Below, one piece after another: positions 9,568 to 18,693 of a stretch of DNA of 64,000 bases. This DNA is from Rhodococcoides trifolii. Its GTDB lineage: Bacteria; Actinomycetota; Actinomycetes; Mycobacteriales; Mycobacteriaceae. A model generated the notes under the pieces. The model was not told where the DNA came from. It did no database searches and was given only the letters and a program-made list of their open reading frames with translations. The stretch is taken from NCBI RefSeq assembly GCF_014635345.1, contig NZ_BMCU01000003.1, positions 806,001 to 870,000 of the forward strand, read 5' to 3'. How positions within the stretch are numbered: the stretch's first letter is position 1; the number at the start of each line of letters is the position of its first letter. Made by a program: the position numbers and the translations under genes.

Positions 9568-9908
9568 GCCAATTCTTTTCTCAGCCGCGCTGGCAATGAC
9601 GCGAAAACCAAATCGTAAGCCCCGCGGAGTAATTCGTCGACCAGATCCTCCGGCACGGACCCGTTGGGGTTCAGGGTGATCCAGTGCTTCTTGTTCATGT
9701 GATAGCCGGGAACGATGTCGTCGAACCGGTCGACGAGCTCCAACGCATCGTCGGGTGCGCACTTCAGCGTCACCTGCTCGCTGTCCTCACCGATGGCCGC
9801 GAACATCTTGTCCCCGATCTTGAACACGGCCGTGGTCGGGCCGAACGGCCGCGTCAGCTCGGCCGAGGGAAATGCGGCGCAGGCCGCGATGATGTCGTCG
9901 ATGGTCAC
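9564..9908 (-). CDS. MmcQ/YjbR-family protein
   Basis: This 114-aa protein shows the whole MmcQ/YjbR pattern: AELTRPFGPTTAVFKIGDKMFAAI, then VTLKCAPDDALELVD, then PGYHMNKKHWITLNPNGSVPEDLVDELLRGAYDLV. The fold is CyaY-like and often described as DNA-binding; the cellular role is not established. The GTG start at 9908 overlaps the stop of the upstream XRE-type regulator by four bases (GTGA), so the two are translationally coupled. Confidence 0.9.
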   Translation of the reverse strand: MTIDDIIAACAAFPSAELTRPFGPTTAVFKIGDKMFAAIGEDSEQVTLKCAPDDALELVDRFDDIVPGYHMNKKHWITLNPNGSVPEDLVDELLRGAYDLVFASLPARLRKELA

Positions 9909-10729
9909 AGCAGGTCCTCCGCATCGAGAAGTCGCCGTAGACGAGCTGGAGCATCCGTCGCCACAACCGGCGTGTAGATCACGAGGTGCAGGTCAGGGTG
10001 ATCGGACGGGGCAAGCCTGTGGTGCTCGAGACGAATATCCCCCACGAGGGGGTGGTGGAACAAGCGCTCACGGGTAGTGAATCCCTCGATGTCGTGCCTC
10101 GACCACCACGCCCGGAATTCTGCGCTGGACTCCCGCAATCGGTCGACGAGGTCGACGAAGGTCGGTTCGCTCACCCGAGGGCCCACCTCGGCGCGGAACT
10201 CGGCAAGGAACCGTCGACTGTCGATGTCCCAGTCGGGCAACAGCTCTCGAACGTACGGATCGGTGAAGACGAGGTACAACAAATTCCGATCCCGCGCCGG
10301 GACCTTCGCGATGTTCGGGTAGAGCAGGGCATACGCACGGTTCCACCCCGAGATGGACCAGTCCGGCTCGATCGCGAACGCCGGCGAATCGGCCAGTGCG
10401 TCGAGCAGGCGCTGAATGTGGTCCGGCGCCCGATCGGAGGCGGACGTCTCCGGCCGTGGGCCGGGGTACCCGGCGAGCGACAGCATGTACGCATGCTCGG
10501 CTCCGGTCAGCTGGAGCGTGCGAGCAACGGCGTCCAGCACCTGCCGCGAGGGATTGATGTCGCGACCCTGCTCGAGCCACGTGTACCAGGTCACGCTGAC
10601 GCCGGAAAGAAACGACACCTCTTCCCGCCGTAGCCCGGTGGTGCGGGTGCGACCGAGCATCGGCAGGCCCAACTCGGACCGCACGAGTTGACCGCGCCGC
10701 GCCCGCAGGAAGTCACCGAGCTCGCTCAC
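9905..10729 (-). CDS. XRE-type regulator with MmyB-like ligand domain
   Basis: This 274-aa transcription factor begins at GTG 10729 (SELGDFLRARRGQL). The N-terminal helix-turn-helix (about 10-70) contains TTGLRREEVSFLSGVSVTWYTWLEQGRDINPS. The C-terminal domain (about 100-265) has the MmyB-like ligand-binding pattern PAFAIEPDWSISGWNRAYALLYPNI and ends near FHHPLVGDIRLEHHRL. Such regulators often bind fatty-acyl or other small hydrophobic ligands and control oxidoreductase or transport genes. It sits between the secreted lipase (8 bases upstream) and the coupled MmcQ/YjbR gene, so one three-gene transcript is likely. The start is preferred because upstream in-frame sequence overlaps the lipase gene. 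Confidence 0.88.
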   Translation of the reverse strand: MSELGDFLRARRGQLVRSELGLPMLGRTRTTGLRREEVSFLSGVSVTWYTWLEQGRDINPSRQVLDAVARTLQLTGAEHAYMLSLAGYPGPRPETSASDRAPDHIQRLLDALADSPAFAIEPDWSISGWNRAYALLYPNIAKVPARDRNLLYLVFTDPYVRELLPDWDIDSRRFLAEFRAEVGPRVSEPTFVDLVDRLRESSAEFRAWWSRHDIEGFTTRERLFHHPLVGDIRLEHHRLAPSDHPDLHLVIYTPVVATDAPARLRRLLDAEDLL

Positions 10730-10737
10730 GGTCCCTG

Positions 10738-11868
10738 TCAGCCCATCAGTGAGTTCACGAAGGCGATGGCGTCGGCCTGCGCCGCGAGACCGGTCCCGAT
10801 GTGGTCGTTCTGATACATCTTGAACGTCACCGGCACGTTGTTCGCCGTCATCTGCGCGAGCAGGGACAGCGCCGACGGAGCCGGCACGTCGAGATCGGCC
10901 GCTCCCTGCCCGATGAATAGAGGACGGTCGTACCCGCTCGTCGGAACACCCATGTACGCGTTCAGCAGTGCGTAGAAGTTCGGAATCTCGTTCAGCGGCT
11001 TGGTGAACAGCCCGCCGGTCACGATGCCCGACGACTTCGCGGCGAGCGGGAAGATGCACTCCGTCTCGGCGCGATCCACGAAGTGCCGGCCCTCAGGAGT
11101 CAGGTACGAGTTCAGGTCGATCTCTGGATGTGCAAAACGCAGGCCCGCCAAGATGTAGGAGAGGTACGTCGTCAAGTTGGGCGAGAGCGGCACCGGGGCG
11201 AAACCAGGGCCGAGCGGCAGCAACGCCAGCTCGATGTTCGCGGGAACACCGGTCCCGACGGCACCGCGAAAATCGAGATCGGGTCCGCCGAACCGGGTGG
11301 CGTAGTGGGCCGTCGTGATCGCCGCTCCCCCACCCTGCGACTGTCCCACTACCGCCCACCTGTCGGACAACGAATCATCGATCGTCACAGCCGCTTTCAC
11401 TGCATCGACCACGCTATGGGCCTGAACCTTGCCGTCCAGGTACGGCATGAGGCCGGGCGTACCGAGTCCGACGTAATCCGTGGCGACCACCGCGTATCCC
11501 GCGGCGATCCACCGCCCCAGGTACGGCTTCTCACGTTCCGGTGCGGCCGGCCCTACCAGCGACGGGGCGCAGGCATCACCCAACCCGACGGTGCCGTGCG
11601 CCCACGCGACGACCGGCCACCCACCTGCCGGGGCCGGACCGTCGGGAGTGAACACCGCGCCACTGCTCAGCGCGGGGGTGTCGTCGACACCGGTGGACCA
11701 GTATGTGATGCGTTGCGGCGCGGAGCTTCCCGGAATCCGCAACGACTCGGGCATCGGTTCCACGCGGACCACGTCGCCCGACTCCTGCGCACCGGCGGGG
11801 AACGCCAGCGCCAGCGCGGCCGCCAGCGCGCAGACCAGGGAGCCGACAACCGACCGAGCGCGCATCAT
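10738..11868 (-). CDS. Secreted lipase / alpha-beta hydrolase
   Basis: This 376-aa exported hydrolase has a Sec signal peptide in the first 28 residues (cleavage after AGA). The alpha/beta-hydrolase core includes [11 protein letters not shown] (oxyanion region), the nucleophile elbow [11 protein letters not shown], an acid in [12 protein letters not shown] and a His near YQNDHIGTG. The overall layout fits secretory lipases that hydrolyse acyl glycerols or esters outside the cell. Two adjacent ATGs lie at 11868 and 11865, with AGGA eight bases upstream, so 11868 is chosen over an upstream TTG. It is divergent from ilvD; the intergenic region holds an inverted repeat (11888-11910). Confidence 0.88.
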   Translation of the reverse strand: MMRARSVVGSLVCALAAALALAFPAGAQESGDVVRVEPMPESLRIPGSSAPQRITYWSTGVDDTPALSSGAVFTPDGPAPAGGWPVVAWAHGTVGLGDACAPSLVGPAAPEREKPYLGRWIAAGYAVVATDYVGLGTPGLMPYLDGKVQAHSVVDAVKAAVTIDDSLSDRWAVVGQSQGGGAAITTAHYATRFGGPDLDFRGAVGTGVPANIELALLPLGPGFAPVPLSPNLTTYLSYILAGLRFAHPEIDLNSYLTPEGRHFVDRAETECIFPLAAKSSGIVTGGLFTKPLNEIPNFYALLNAYMGVPTSGYDRPLFIGQGAADLDVPAPSALSLLAQMTANNVPVTFKMYQNDHIGTGLAAQADAIAFVNSLMG

Positions 11869-11887
11869 GGGCAAATCCTAAGGGGGG

Positions 11888-11910
11888 TGGTACCGGCACT
11901 ACTAGTACCA
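11888..11910. promoter_or_regulatory. Inverted repeat in the lipase/ilvD divergent promoter
   Basis: TGGTAC at 11888-11893 and GTACCA at 11905-11910 form a perfect 6-bp inverted repeat around 11 bases. It lies 20 bases from the lipase start and 36 bases from the ilvD start. The spacing fits a dimeric repressor site, but I cannot assign the protein. It differs from the palindrome found at 13797 and 15439. Confidence 0.4.
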
Positions 11911-11945
11911 GCGGCGTCTTCCGCCGACGAACGATTGCGGCGACA

Positions 11946-13799
11946 GTGAGTTCTGTGCCCGAACTGAGATCACGAACCGTCACCCATGGCCGCAACATGG
12001 CCGGCGCCAGGGCGTTGCTGCGCGCCGCCGGAGTAGCCCGCGAGGACTTCGGAAAGCCTATTGTCGCCGTCGCGAACAGCTTCACCGAGTTCGTCCCCGG
12101 ACACACCCACCTGCAACCGGTGGGCCGCATCGTGTCCGACGCCATCTCGAAGGCCGGGGGTATTCCGCGCGAGTTCAACACCATTGCCGTCGACGACGGA
12201 ATCGCCATGGGTCACGGCGGGATGCTCTATTCGCTTCCCTCTCGCGACCTGATCGCCGACTCGGTCGAGTACATGGTCAACGCTCATTGCGCCGATGCGC
12301 TCGTGTGCATTTCGAACTGCGACAAGATCACCCCCGGGATGCTGATGGCGGCGATGCGGCTCGACATCCCCACCGTCTTCGTCTCGGGTGGACCGATGGA
12401 GGGTGGCACTGCGGTGCTCGTCGACGGGACGGTTCGTACCCGCCTCAACCTCGTCTCCGCCATCTCCGACGCGGCCGCCCCGAGTGTGTCCGACGACGAC
12501 ATGGCTCGAATCGAGGAGGCCGCCTGCCCGACGTGCGGTTCGTGCTCGGGGATGTTCACGGCGAACTCCATGAACTGTCTCACCGAGGCACTGGGTCTGG
12601 CGCTGCCGGGCAACGGGTCCACTCTGGCGACGCACACGGCGCGAAAGGCGCTGTACGAGAACGCAGGACGAACGATCGTGGACATCACGCGGCGTCACTA
12701 CGAGCAGGACGACACGGGAGTGCTTCCGCGCTCGATCGCGTCCCGCGCTGCGTTCGACAACGCGATGTCGCTCGACATCGCGATGGGCGGTTCGACCAAC
12801 ACGATTCTGCATCTGCTGGCCGCGGCGCGTGAGGGTGAACTCGACTACACCCTCGGCGACATCGAACAGCGGTCGAAAGTCGTTCCGTGCCTGAGCAAGG
12901 TGGCCCCGAACGGCGTTTACCTGATGGAGGACGTTCACCGTGCGGGCGGGGTCCCGGCGATACTCGGCGAGCTTCATCGAGCCGGGTTGCTCGACGACGG
13001 CGTCGCCTCGGTCCACAGCGACTCGCTGACCGAATGGTTGACGACGTGGGACGTCCGCGGCGGCTCACCCTCTCCCGACGCCGTCGAACTCTTTCACGCC
13101 GCACCGGGTTGCGTACGCTCGTCCACCGCCTTCTCGCAGTCGGAACGATGGATCGACCTCGACGTGGACTCCGAGCACGGATGCATTCGGTCGGTCGATC
13201 ACGCGTACAGCGTCGACGGCGGTCTGGCAGTTCTACGCGGAAACGTCTCGGTCGACGGATGCGTCGTCAAGACCGCAGGAATCGACGACTCCATTCTCGT
13301 GTTCTCCGGTCCTGCAGTCGTATTCGAGTCTCAAGACGATGCCGTCGACGGAATTCTGGCCGGCCGCGTGCAGGCCGGCGACGTCGTCGTCATCCGGTAC
13401 GAGGGTCCGCGTGGCGGCCCGGGAATGCAGGAAATGCTCTATCCCACGGCGTTCCTGAAGGGCCGCGGACTCGGCAAGTCGTGTGCTCTCGTCACCGACG
13501 GGCGCTTCTCGGGAGGCACATCCGGGCTCTCTATCGGACACGTCTCTCCCGAAGCAGCGGCGGGCGGTGCCATCGCGTTGATCGAGGACGGGGACACGGT
13601 GACCATCGACGTCCCCGGGCGGCGCATCGATCTGCAGGTGTCGGAGCAGATGCTCGACGACCGTCGACGCGCCCGCGGCGGCATCTACCGACCACGTGGC
13701 CGCGACCGTACGGTGTCCACTGCATTGAAGGCCTACGCCGCGATGGCGCTGTCCGCAGACAAGGGGGCCGTGCGCGATGTGAGCCTTCTCGAACACTAG
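11946..13799 (+). CDS. ilvD: Dihydroxy-acid dehydratase (IlvD/Edd family)
   Basis: This 617-aa iron-sulfur enzyme converts 2,3-dihydroxy acids to 2-keto acids, the third step of valine/isoleucine synthesis. Cluster cysteines are visible in [12 protein letters not shown] and [10 protein letters not shown], and the magnesium and substrate regions in [23 protein letters not shown] and [20 protein letters not shown]. The sequence follows the E. coli-type [4Fe-4S] group (about 616 aa) and is longer than the M. tuberculosis enzyme. It is followed 22 bases later by an FAH-family gene and two regulators, a layout usual for sugar-acid or hydroxy-acid catabolism, so a catabolic dehydratase is a real alternative. 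The GTG start at 11946 fits the family N-terminus. Confidence 0.88.
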   Translation: MSSVPELRSRTVTHGRNMAGARALLRAAGVAREDFGKPIVAVANSFTEFVPGHTHLQPVGRIVSDAISKAGGIPREFNTIAVDDGIAMGHGGMLYSLPSRDLIADSVEYMVNAHCADALVCISNCDKITPGMLMAAMRLDIPTVFVSGGPMEGGTAVLVDGTVRTRLNLVSAISDAAAPSVSDDDMARIEEAACPTCGSCSGMFTANSMNCLTEALGLALPGNGSTLATHTARKALYENAGRTIVDITRRHYEQDDTGVLPRSIASRAAFDNAMSLDIAMGGSTNTILHLLAAAREGELDYTLGDIEQRSKVVPCLSKVAPNGVYLMEDVHRAGGVPAILGELHRAGLLDDGVASVHSDSLTEWLTTWDVRGGSPSPDAVELFHAAPGCVRSSTAFSQSERWIDLDVDSEHGCIRSVDHAYSVDGGLAVLRGNVSVDGCVVKTAGIDDSILVFSGPAVVFESQDDAVDGILAGRVQAGDVVVIRYEGPRGGPGMQEMLYPTAFLKGRGLGKSCALVTDGRFSGGTSGLSIGHVSPEAAAGGAIALIEDGDTVTIDVPGRRIDLQVSEQMLDDRRRARGGIYRPRGRDRTVSTALKAYAAMALSADKGAVRDVSLLEH

Positions 13800-13816
13800 T
13801 AGACTGTGTTCTACTA
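13797..13816. promoter_or_regulatory. TetR-type operator between ilvD and the FAH gene
   Basis: TAGTAGA-CTGTGT-TCTACTA is a perfect 7-6-7 palindrome. It starts on the ilvD stop codon and ends 5 bases before the FAH-family start, next to its AAAGGA ribosome-binding site. The same arms (AGTAGA/TCTACT, 6-base spacer) occur at 15439-15456 beside the tetR gene, so the adjacent TetR protein is the likely binder (inference). Confidence 0.7.
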
Positions 13817-13821
13817 AAGGA

Positions 13822-14808
13822 ATGAAGCTGCGTCGCATCTCGACCCGGTCCGGCACCGCGCTCGCCGCACGGCACGAGCCCACCGATACCTGGATCGACC
13901 TCGAGGAGGCGCAGCACACGCTCGGAGGGGAGTCGGTCGGCTCCGACCTCGTACTGTTGCTCGCTGCACGAGAGCGCGGACGCGATCGGGTGTCGTCTCT
14001 CATGGACGCCGCCGTCGCCGAAGGCGTTGCGACGGTGCGTGATTGCACACCGCTCCTCCCCTATGCGCCGTCGTCGCTACGATGCTTCCTCGGGTGGGAG
14101 GCGCACTGGATTCGGGCGGCGCACCAGATGGTTCGAACCAACCTGCCGGCGGCCGCTCCGTTCGTTCGGGGATACGAGACGCTCACTCGCAGAACCTTTC
14201 CCGCCCTCAAACCCAAAGCCTCCTTCTACGACCACCCGGCCTACTACACGGGCAACCATCTGACGATCGTCGCCGACGGCGCTCCGATGCCGTGGCCGTC
14301 GTACACGCAGGCGCTGGACTTCGAACTGGAGTTCGCGATGATCGTGGATCGGCCACTGAAGGACGCATCCTCCACGGAGGCGGCGGACGCCATCGGCGGA
14401 TTCGTCGTGTTCGACGACTTCAGCGCCCGAGACGTGCAGTGGGAAGAGGAGAGGAAGGGGTCTTTCGGGCCAGTCGTGAAGACCAAGACCTTCGGCAGTT
14501 CGCTGGGGTCGGTGATCGTGACTCCCGACGAGGTGCTCGATCGCATCGATCGTCTCGATGCGTCGGTGGTCGTGGACGGCCAGACCTGGTCGTCGACCAG
14601 TACGCGGGGGTTGCACTGGTCACCCGGCGAGACCGTTGCCTACGCGTCGCGCGGTGAGCAGGTCTATCCCGGTGAGTTGATCACCTCGGGCACGCTGCCG
14701 ATGGGATGTGGACTCGAACTCGACCGGTGGATCGAGCCCGGCAACGAGGTCGTACTGACCATCGACGGGATTGGATCCGTCAGCAATGTCGTTGCGGCGC
14801 AGGGTTGA
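13822..14808 (+). CDS. Fumarylacetoacetate hydrolase (FAH) family protein
   Basis: This 328-aa protein of the FAH fold uses a divalent metal to cleave or hydrate beta-diketones and 2-keto acids. The metal ligands are in ALDFELEFAMIV (Glu-x-Glu) and FDDFSARDVQ (Asp); GPVVKTKTFGSSLGSVIVTPDE and SGTLPMGCG complete the active-site signature. Its N-terminal 80 residues are variable, as usual. The gene has its own AAAGGA site and a TetR-type palindrome just upstream, so it may be expressed separately from ilvD. Its stop abuts the stop of the convergent TetR gene. A 2-keto-3-deoxy-acid dehydratase or hydrolase acting after the IlvD-type enzyme is the likely role; the substrate is not known. Confidence 0.88.
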   Translation: MKLRRISTRSGTALAARHEPTDTWIDLEEAQHTLGGESVGSDLVLLLAARERGRDRVSSLMDAAVAEGVATVRDCTPLLPYAPSSLRCFLGWEAHWIRAAHQMVRTNLPAAAPFVRGYETLTRRTFPALKPKASFYDHPAYYTGNHLTIVADGAPMPWPSYTQALDFELEFAMIVDRPLKDASSTEAADAIGGFVVFDDFSARDVQWEEERKGSFGPVVKTKTFGSSLGSVIVTPDEVLDRIDRLDASVVVDGQTWSSTSTRGLHWSPGETVAYASRGEQVYPGELITSGTLPMGCGLELDRWIEPGNEVVLTIDGIGSVSNVVAAQG

Positions 14809-15402
14809 TCAGGTGCTGCATTCCTCGATCACGATGCCCAGCGTGCGCAGCAGGAGTGCCATCGGGGTCTGCGAGCGCGGAGCGCCGCGCACGAGCCAGG
14901 ACAGCGTGCACGAGACCATGAAGTCCAGCCAATCGCGCACCCCGGACGAGAGCAGCGCACCGTGAACACCCGCCTCTGTCAGTCCGGCGACGATGCGATC
15001 GCGTTGGATCCCGAGGTTGTTGTCGCGCTGCGCCGCGACCTCCGGAGACCCACTGACCGCACCGTGAAACATTGCACGGTAGAGCGCGGGGTTGGCGGCC
15101 GCGTAGTCGAAGTACGCGCCGAGAGATGCTCGCATCTTGTCCTCGCCCGAGGACTCCCTGTCCGCAGCGTCGGCGGTGAGACCTCGGAGTTGCAGAGACA
15201 GTCGCTCGATGAGGGCGATGAGCAGTGCGTCCTTACCGGGAAAGTACCGATAGACGAGGCCTCGGGACACCTCGGCGCGTTGCGCGACATCGTCGAGCGT
15301 CCAGTCGGTCAGACCCGTCTCGCGCACCAAGGTCGATGCGGCGTCCACGATCGCTTCCTTACGACCTTCGACGCCGAGACGGCTGTTGGACCGGATTTCC
15401 AC
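14809..15402 (-). CDS. TetR-family transcriptional regulator
   Basis: This 197-aa repressor has its helix-turn-helix at about residues 14-60: REAIVDAA-type helix (RKEAIVDAASTLVRETG), then WTLDDVAQRAEVSRGLVYRYFPGKDALL. The C-terminal ligand/dimer domain is helical. The start is GTG 15402. It converges on the FAH gene (adjacent stops) and diverges from the PucR-type regulator. The shared 76-base promoter region carries the palindrome AGTAGA-N6-TCTACT, which is repeated before the FAH gene. It probably represses itself, the divergent regulator and the FAH gene; the inducer would be a catabolic intermediate. Those links are inferred from the sites. Confidence 0.9.
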   Translation of the reverse strand: MEIRSNSRLGVEGRKEAIVDAASTLVRETGLTDWTLDDVAQRAEVSRGLVYRYFPGKDALLIALIERLSLQLRGLTADAADRESSGEDKMRASLGAYFDYAAANPALYRAMFHGAVSGSPEVAAQRDNNLGIQRDRIVAGLTEAGVHGALLSSGVRDWLDFMVSCTLSWLVRGAPRSQTPMALLLRTLGIVIEECST

Positions 15403-15438
15403 CGCCGAATTCTGTCATAGCTTTGCGGGCCTTTCGGC

Positions 15439-15456
15439 AGTAGACTCGGTTCTACT
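15439..15456. promoter_or_regulatory. TetR-type operator in the tetR/pucR divergent promoter
   Basis: AGTAGACTCGGTTCTACT has perfect 6-bp arms around 6 bases. It shares its arms and spacing with the site at 13797-13816. It lies 36 bases upstream of the TetR start and 22 bases upstream of the PucR-type start, which suits control of both genes. Confidence 0.75.
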
Positions 15457-15478
15457 CTCAACAGATGTGGGGTTTTCG

Positions 15479-16573
15479 ATGGTCATACACAACGGCGCAA
15501 CAGGCGGATCGAAGCGATTGGCCGACCGACGACGACGACGCGTGACGCCCTGCGAGTTCCTCACCGAATGGACCAAGGACGTCACGGCGCGTTCCGTCCG
15601 CGGCGGTTCCGAGGTGAACGACACCGACCTCGTGGCCGTCCGTGCAGCATCGTCCGACTGGATCTCCTGCGGAATCTCGGTCGATTCCGCGCTGGAAGCC
15701 TGCCGAGAGAGCGGAACGTACGTCCTGACGCAGTGGATGGGCGAAGCGGGATCGGACGCCACCGCTGCGTCTCGAGCCGTCGTCGCCCTGGTCAGCGCCG
15801 CCACCACCGCCATCGGCGACGAGTACGCACTGGCCACGGGCCGCGAATCCGGAAGTTCCTCCACACGTGAAGGATTGGCGCGCGCCCTCATTCTCGGCCG
15901 CCCCCGGTGGTCCGAGCTCGCCGTGCAGCTCGGCGTCGACATTCCGGCTCGGTACCACGTGGTGGTTCTTCGAGTGCCCGACGCCGTCAGCGAGCGCCGC
16001 GTGGCAGTGGTGCACGACGCGATCGACGCCACGTTCGGATCCGGACACGACGTTCTGGCCGCCGTCGACCGTGCAACGGTGACGATCCTGGTTCCGCCGA
16101 CGGGAGACGATCCGTCCGTCGACCGTCTGACCTCGCGCCTCAACCAGTCGTTCGGTTCGGCACTTCTCGGCGCAACCGTGGACGCGGCCAACACCGATGT
16201 GCCCGACGCCATGGGATTCGCCAACGAATTGATTGCCCTCGCAGCCAAATTGGGGCGTCCACCCAAGGTGTACCGCACGCAGGACCTGGTGCTCGAGTAC
16301 CAGATGTCGCGCCCCGGACCCGGCCGCGAGGTCATCGGAACCGTCCTCGATCCACTGCGCGACCGGCCGGTGCTGCTCGAGACCATCACGGCGTACATGA
16401 AGAGCCAGCAGAGCCGCCGTTCGACGTCGCGAAAGCTGTACATACACAACAACACTCTCGATTCGCGCCTCAAGAAGATCTCCGAGCTGCTCGGATTCGA
16501 CATCAGCTCGGTCGCCGGTCAGCGCAGACTCGAGGCCGCGATCTTCATCGACGACCTCGACCGGTACAGCTAG
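15479..16573 (+). CDS. PucR/CdaR-type helix-turn-helix regulator
   Basis: This protein of 364 aa begins at ATG 15479 (MVIHNGATGG); longer frames would run over the tetR promoter. The central part (about 130-250) resembles the GGDEF-like domain of CdaR/PucR regulators (YHVVVLRVPDAVSERR, then DVLAAVDRATVTILVPP). The C-terminal PucR helix-turn-helix reads LLETITAYMKSQQSRRSTSRKLYIHNNTL then DSRLKKISELLGFDI (about 310-355). These proteins activate catabolic genes for purines, sugar acids or related compounds. It is divergent from the TetR gene and behind the ilvD/FAH pair, so it is a probable activator for that pathway. Confidence 0.85.
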   Translation: MVIHNGATGGSKRLADRRRRRVTPCEFLTEWTKDVTARSVRGGSEVNDTDLVAVRAASSDWISCGISVDSALEACRESGTYVLTQWMGEAGSDATAASRAVVALVSAATTAIGDEYALATGRESGSSSTREGLARALILGRPRWSELAVQLGVDIPARYHVVVLRVPDAVSERRVAVVHDAIDATFGSGHDVLAAVDRATVTILVPPTGDDPSVDRLTSRLNQSFGSALLGATVDAANTDVPDAMGFANELIALAAKLGRPPKVYRTQDLVLEYQMSRPGPGREVIGTVLDPLRDRPVLLETITAYMKSQQSRRSTSRKLYIHNNTLDSRLKKISELLGFDISSVAGQRRLEAAIFIDDLDRYS

Positions 16574-16574
16574 C

Positions 16575-18677
16575 TCACACGGGCACTCTGGTCAACGCCG
16601 CCGCGTGGTCCAGACGGTTCAGTGCGCGAACGGCGGCGCGGGTGGCACCGGACTCCGGCGACCGACCACTGAAGGTGAACGCGCCCGCGGGGTCGGACTC
16701 GTCGAGTCCGTCCTCGTATTCGTCGGATTCGCCGCGCACGACCTCGCGCAGTGACGACAACGACGACCGCACCAGGTCGGTTCCTGCGCGCAGGGAGTCG
16801 ATCGTCTCCGCCCGGGGTGCGGTGTCGGCGTCGGCGCCCGCCGCACTGATCCCCGCTTTGGCGAGGGACCGAGCGGCACGATCGCAGGTCTCGAGCACAC
16901 GGACCAACCGTGCGGTCCCCCGTCGAGCTCGGGTAGTCGGACCGAATCCGAACGGCTTTGCTGCGGTGATGGTGTCCTGCAACGCCGTGTCCAGTTCACG
17001 AGCCAGTGGAACCAGGTCCACGCCACTTCCCGGTGCCGCCACGGAATCGACACTCGCGACGATGACCGCGTCGAGTTTGTCGAGGTAGTCGTCGACCTTC
17101 TCGACCAGATTCTGACGGGTCCGCGTCGGGAGGATGAAGAACGCTGCGCCGATCCCGACGGTGGCACCGACGAGCGTCTCCTCGATGCGCACCTCGAGCA
17201 CCGCGATGCTGAACGTGCCGAGAAGGCCGTACAACATGGCGAGCAAGATGGTGACGAAGAAGACGAGCAGGCTGTTCGCGATGGTGACGAGATAGAACGC
17301 GAAGAACACGCACACCACGATCAGCAGCAGTTGCAGAACCGGCCGCTGTCCCACGAGCGCCGAGAGGAGCACTCCGGCAAAGACTCCCGCCACCGTGCCC
17401 ACCACGCGGTGCCCGGCGCGAGTGAGTATCTCCCCGCGGGTGGTGGTTCCGGTGAAGACCACGAACGCGGACAGCACCGCCCAGTACCAGCGGTCGGGCG
17501 ACACCAACTCCCCGAGAACCGTGGCGATGCTGGTGGCGATCGCGACCTGGATCGCCGAGCGAGTCGACGGTTCCAGACGCGAGATCCACGACCCTTCGAC
17601 GGTCGACGGATCGTCGGGGTCGTCGTCGGCGTCTACGTTCTTCGTGGACGGCGGCGCCTGCACCGCGTTGACCGCCACCCGGTGCAGTGCGGTGTGGGCA
17701 GCGACGGTGCGCATCGCGTAGTGCAGGGCCACCCCGGTCTGGTCGACGGGATCGGCGGTGCCGACGGAGACCACCTTGCGAGCCGCGCGGAGTTGTTGGT
17801 CGGACGGTGAATTGTGCAGTGTGGCAGCGACTGCGAGCATCGCCCGACCCAAGGTCGGCGGCCACGCCCGGTCGAGTCGATCGAGCGCGAACACCAGTTG
17901 TTCGGTCGCTTGCTGCGCGTCGAACACTCGGCGCGAGAGATCGTCGCTGGTCACCGACAGGTGGATGGACGCCTCGTTGCGGTCCAGCCAGTCCTCGATC
18001 ATCAACGCGGTGTTGGCGAGCCGTTCGAGGCCGCGCCGGATGTCGTCGGAATCGCCGGCGTTGTTCGGTGCGGTGATCTCGAGAACCGACACGCACGACG
18101 CGCGGAGCGCATTCGTCAGCCTGCGGAGCTCGGCACCGGCCGGTTCGCGGAGGAAGGCGACGCGGACTGCGAACGCGACGGCGACACCGATGACGATGCT
18201 CAGCGCAAGAAGGGGAATCTGCGACGGCGAAGCGCGAAGAAACAGAGCGAAGAAATACGAGATGAAGGACGCCATCCCCAACGCGAAACCCCGCGGCCCG
18301 AAGCGCCGGACCCACACCGCGGTGAACAGGACCGCGATGAAGCCGACGTCGGCAATCTTGCCGTGCTGCGCCAGCACTGCCGACAGGCTGACCGCCGCGA
18401 CTGCCGGACCAGGGATGAGCGCGGTGGTGATCAGCTTGTCGCGCGTGGTGCGGTCCTTGACGACGAACGAGGTGAACATCGCGACGACCGTGCCGAGCAT
18501 GGCCACGGTAATGGGCTGGCCGAGAACGCGAGTGACGGCGTAGAGAACGACGAGGGCCAGGACGAGGGTAATCGTGGTCGCTCCGGCGCTACGCAGACGG
18601 AGCTGACCCGGGTCGGACACGACGCCGAACCGGATGGTTCGTTCGATCGGCCGGCGAACGGCGGTGGCGAGACCCAT
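16575..18677 (-). CDS. FUSC-family membrane transporter
   Basis: This 700-aa protein has two blocks of about five to six TM segments (about 30-175 and 385-530), each followed by a cytoplasmic helical region. This is the FUSC/aromatic-acid-exporter (AaeB-like) architecture. The second block starts with STRSAIQVAIATSIATVLGELVSPDRWYWAVLSAFVVFTGTTTRGE, where WYWAVLSAFVVF and the following RGE are family hallmarks. It probably exports aromatic or other organic acids. Its stop lies 2 bases from the stop of the convergent PucR-type gene. The start is ATG 18677. The substrate is unknown. Confidence 0.88.
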   Translation of the reverse strand: MGLATAVRRPIERTIRFGVVSDPGQLRLRSAGATTITLVLALVVLYAVTRVLGQPITVAMLGTVVAMFTSFVVKDRTTRDKLITTALIPGPAVAAVSLSAVLAQHGKIADVGFIAVLFTAVWVRRFGPRGFALGMASFISYFFALFLRASPSQIPLLALSIVIGVAVAFAVRVAFLREPAGAELRRLTNALRASCVSVLEITAPNNAGDSDDIRRGLERLANTALMIEDWLDRNEASIHLSVTSDDLSRRVFDAQQATEQLVFALDRLDRAWPPTLGRAMLAVAATLHNSPSDQQLRAARKVVSVGTADPVDQTGVALHYAMRTVAAHTALHRVAVNAVQAPPSTKNVDADDDPDDPSTVEGSWISRLEPSTRSAIQVAIATSIATVLGELVSPDRWYWAVLSAFVVFTGTTTRGEILTRAGHRVVGTVAGVFAGVLLSALVGQRPVLQLLLIVVCVFFAFYLVTIANSLLVFFVTILLAMLYGLLGTFSIAVLEVRIEETLVGATVGIGAAFFILPTRTRQNLVEKVDDYLDKLDAVIVASVDSVAAPGSGVDLVPLARELDTALQDTITAAKPFGFGPTTRARRGTARLVRVLETCDRAARSLAKAGISAAGADADTAPRAETIDSLRAGTDLVRSSLSSLREVVRGESDEYEDGLDESDPAGAFTFSGRSPESGATRAAVRALNRLDHAAALTRVPV

Positions 18678-18693
18678 CGGTCAAGCTTGCCGC

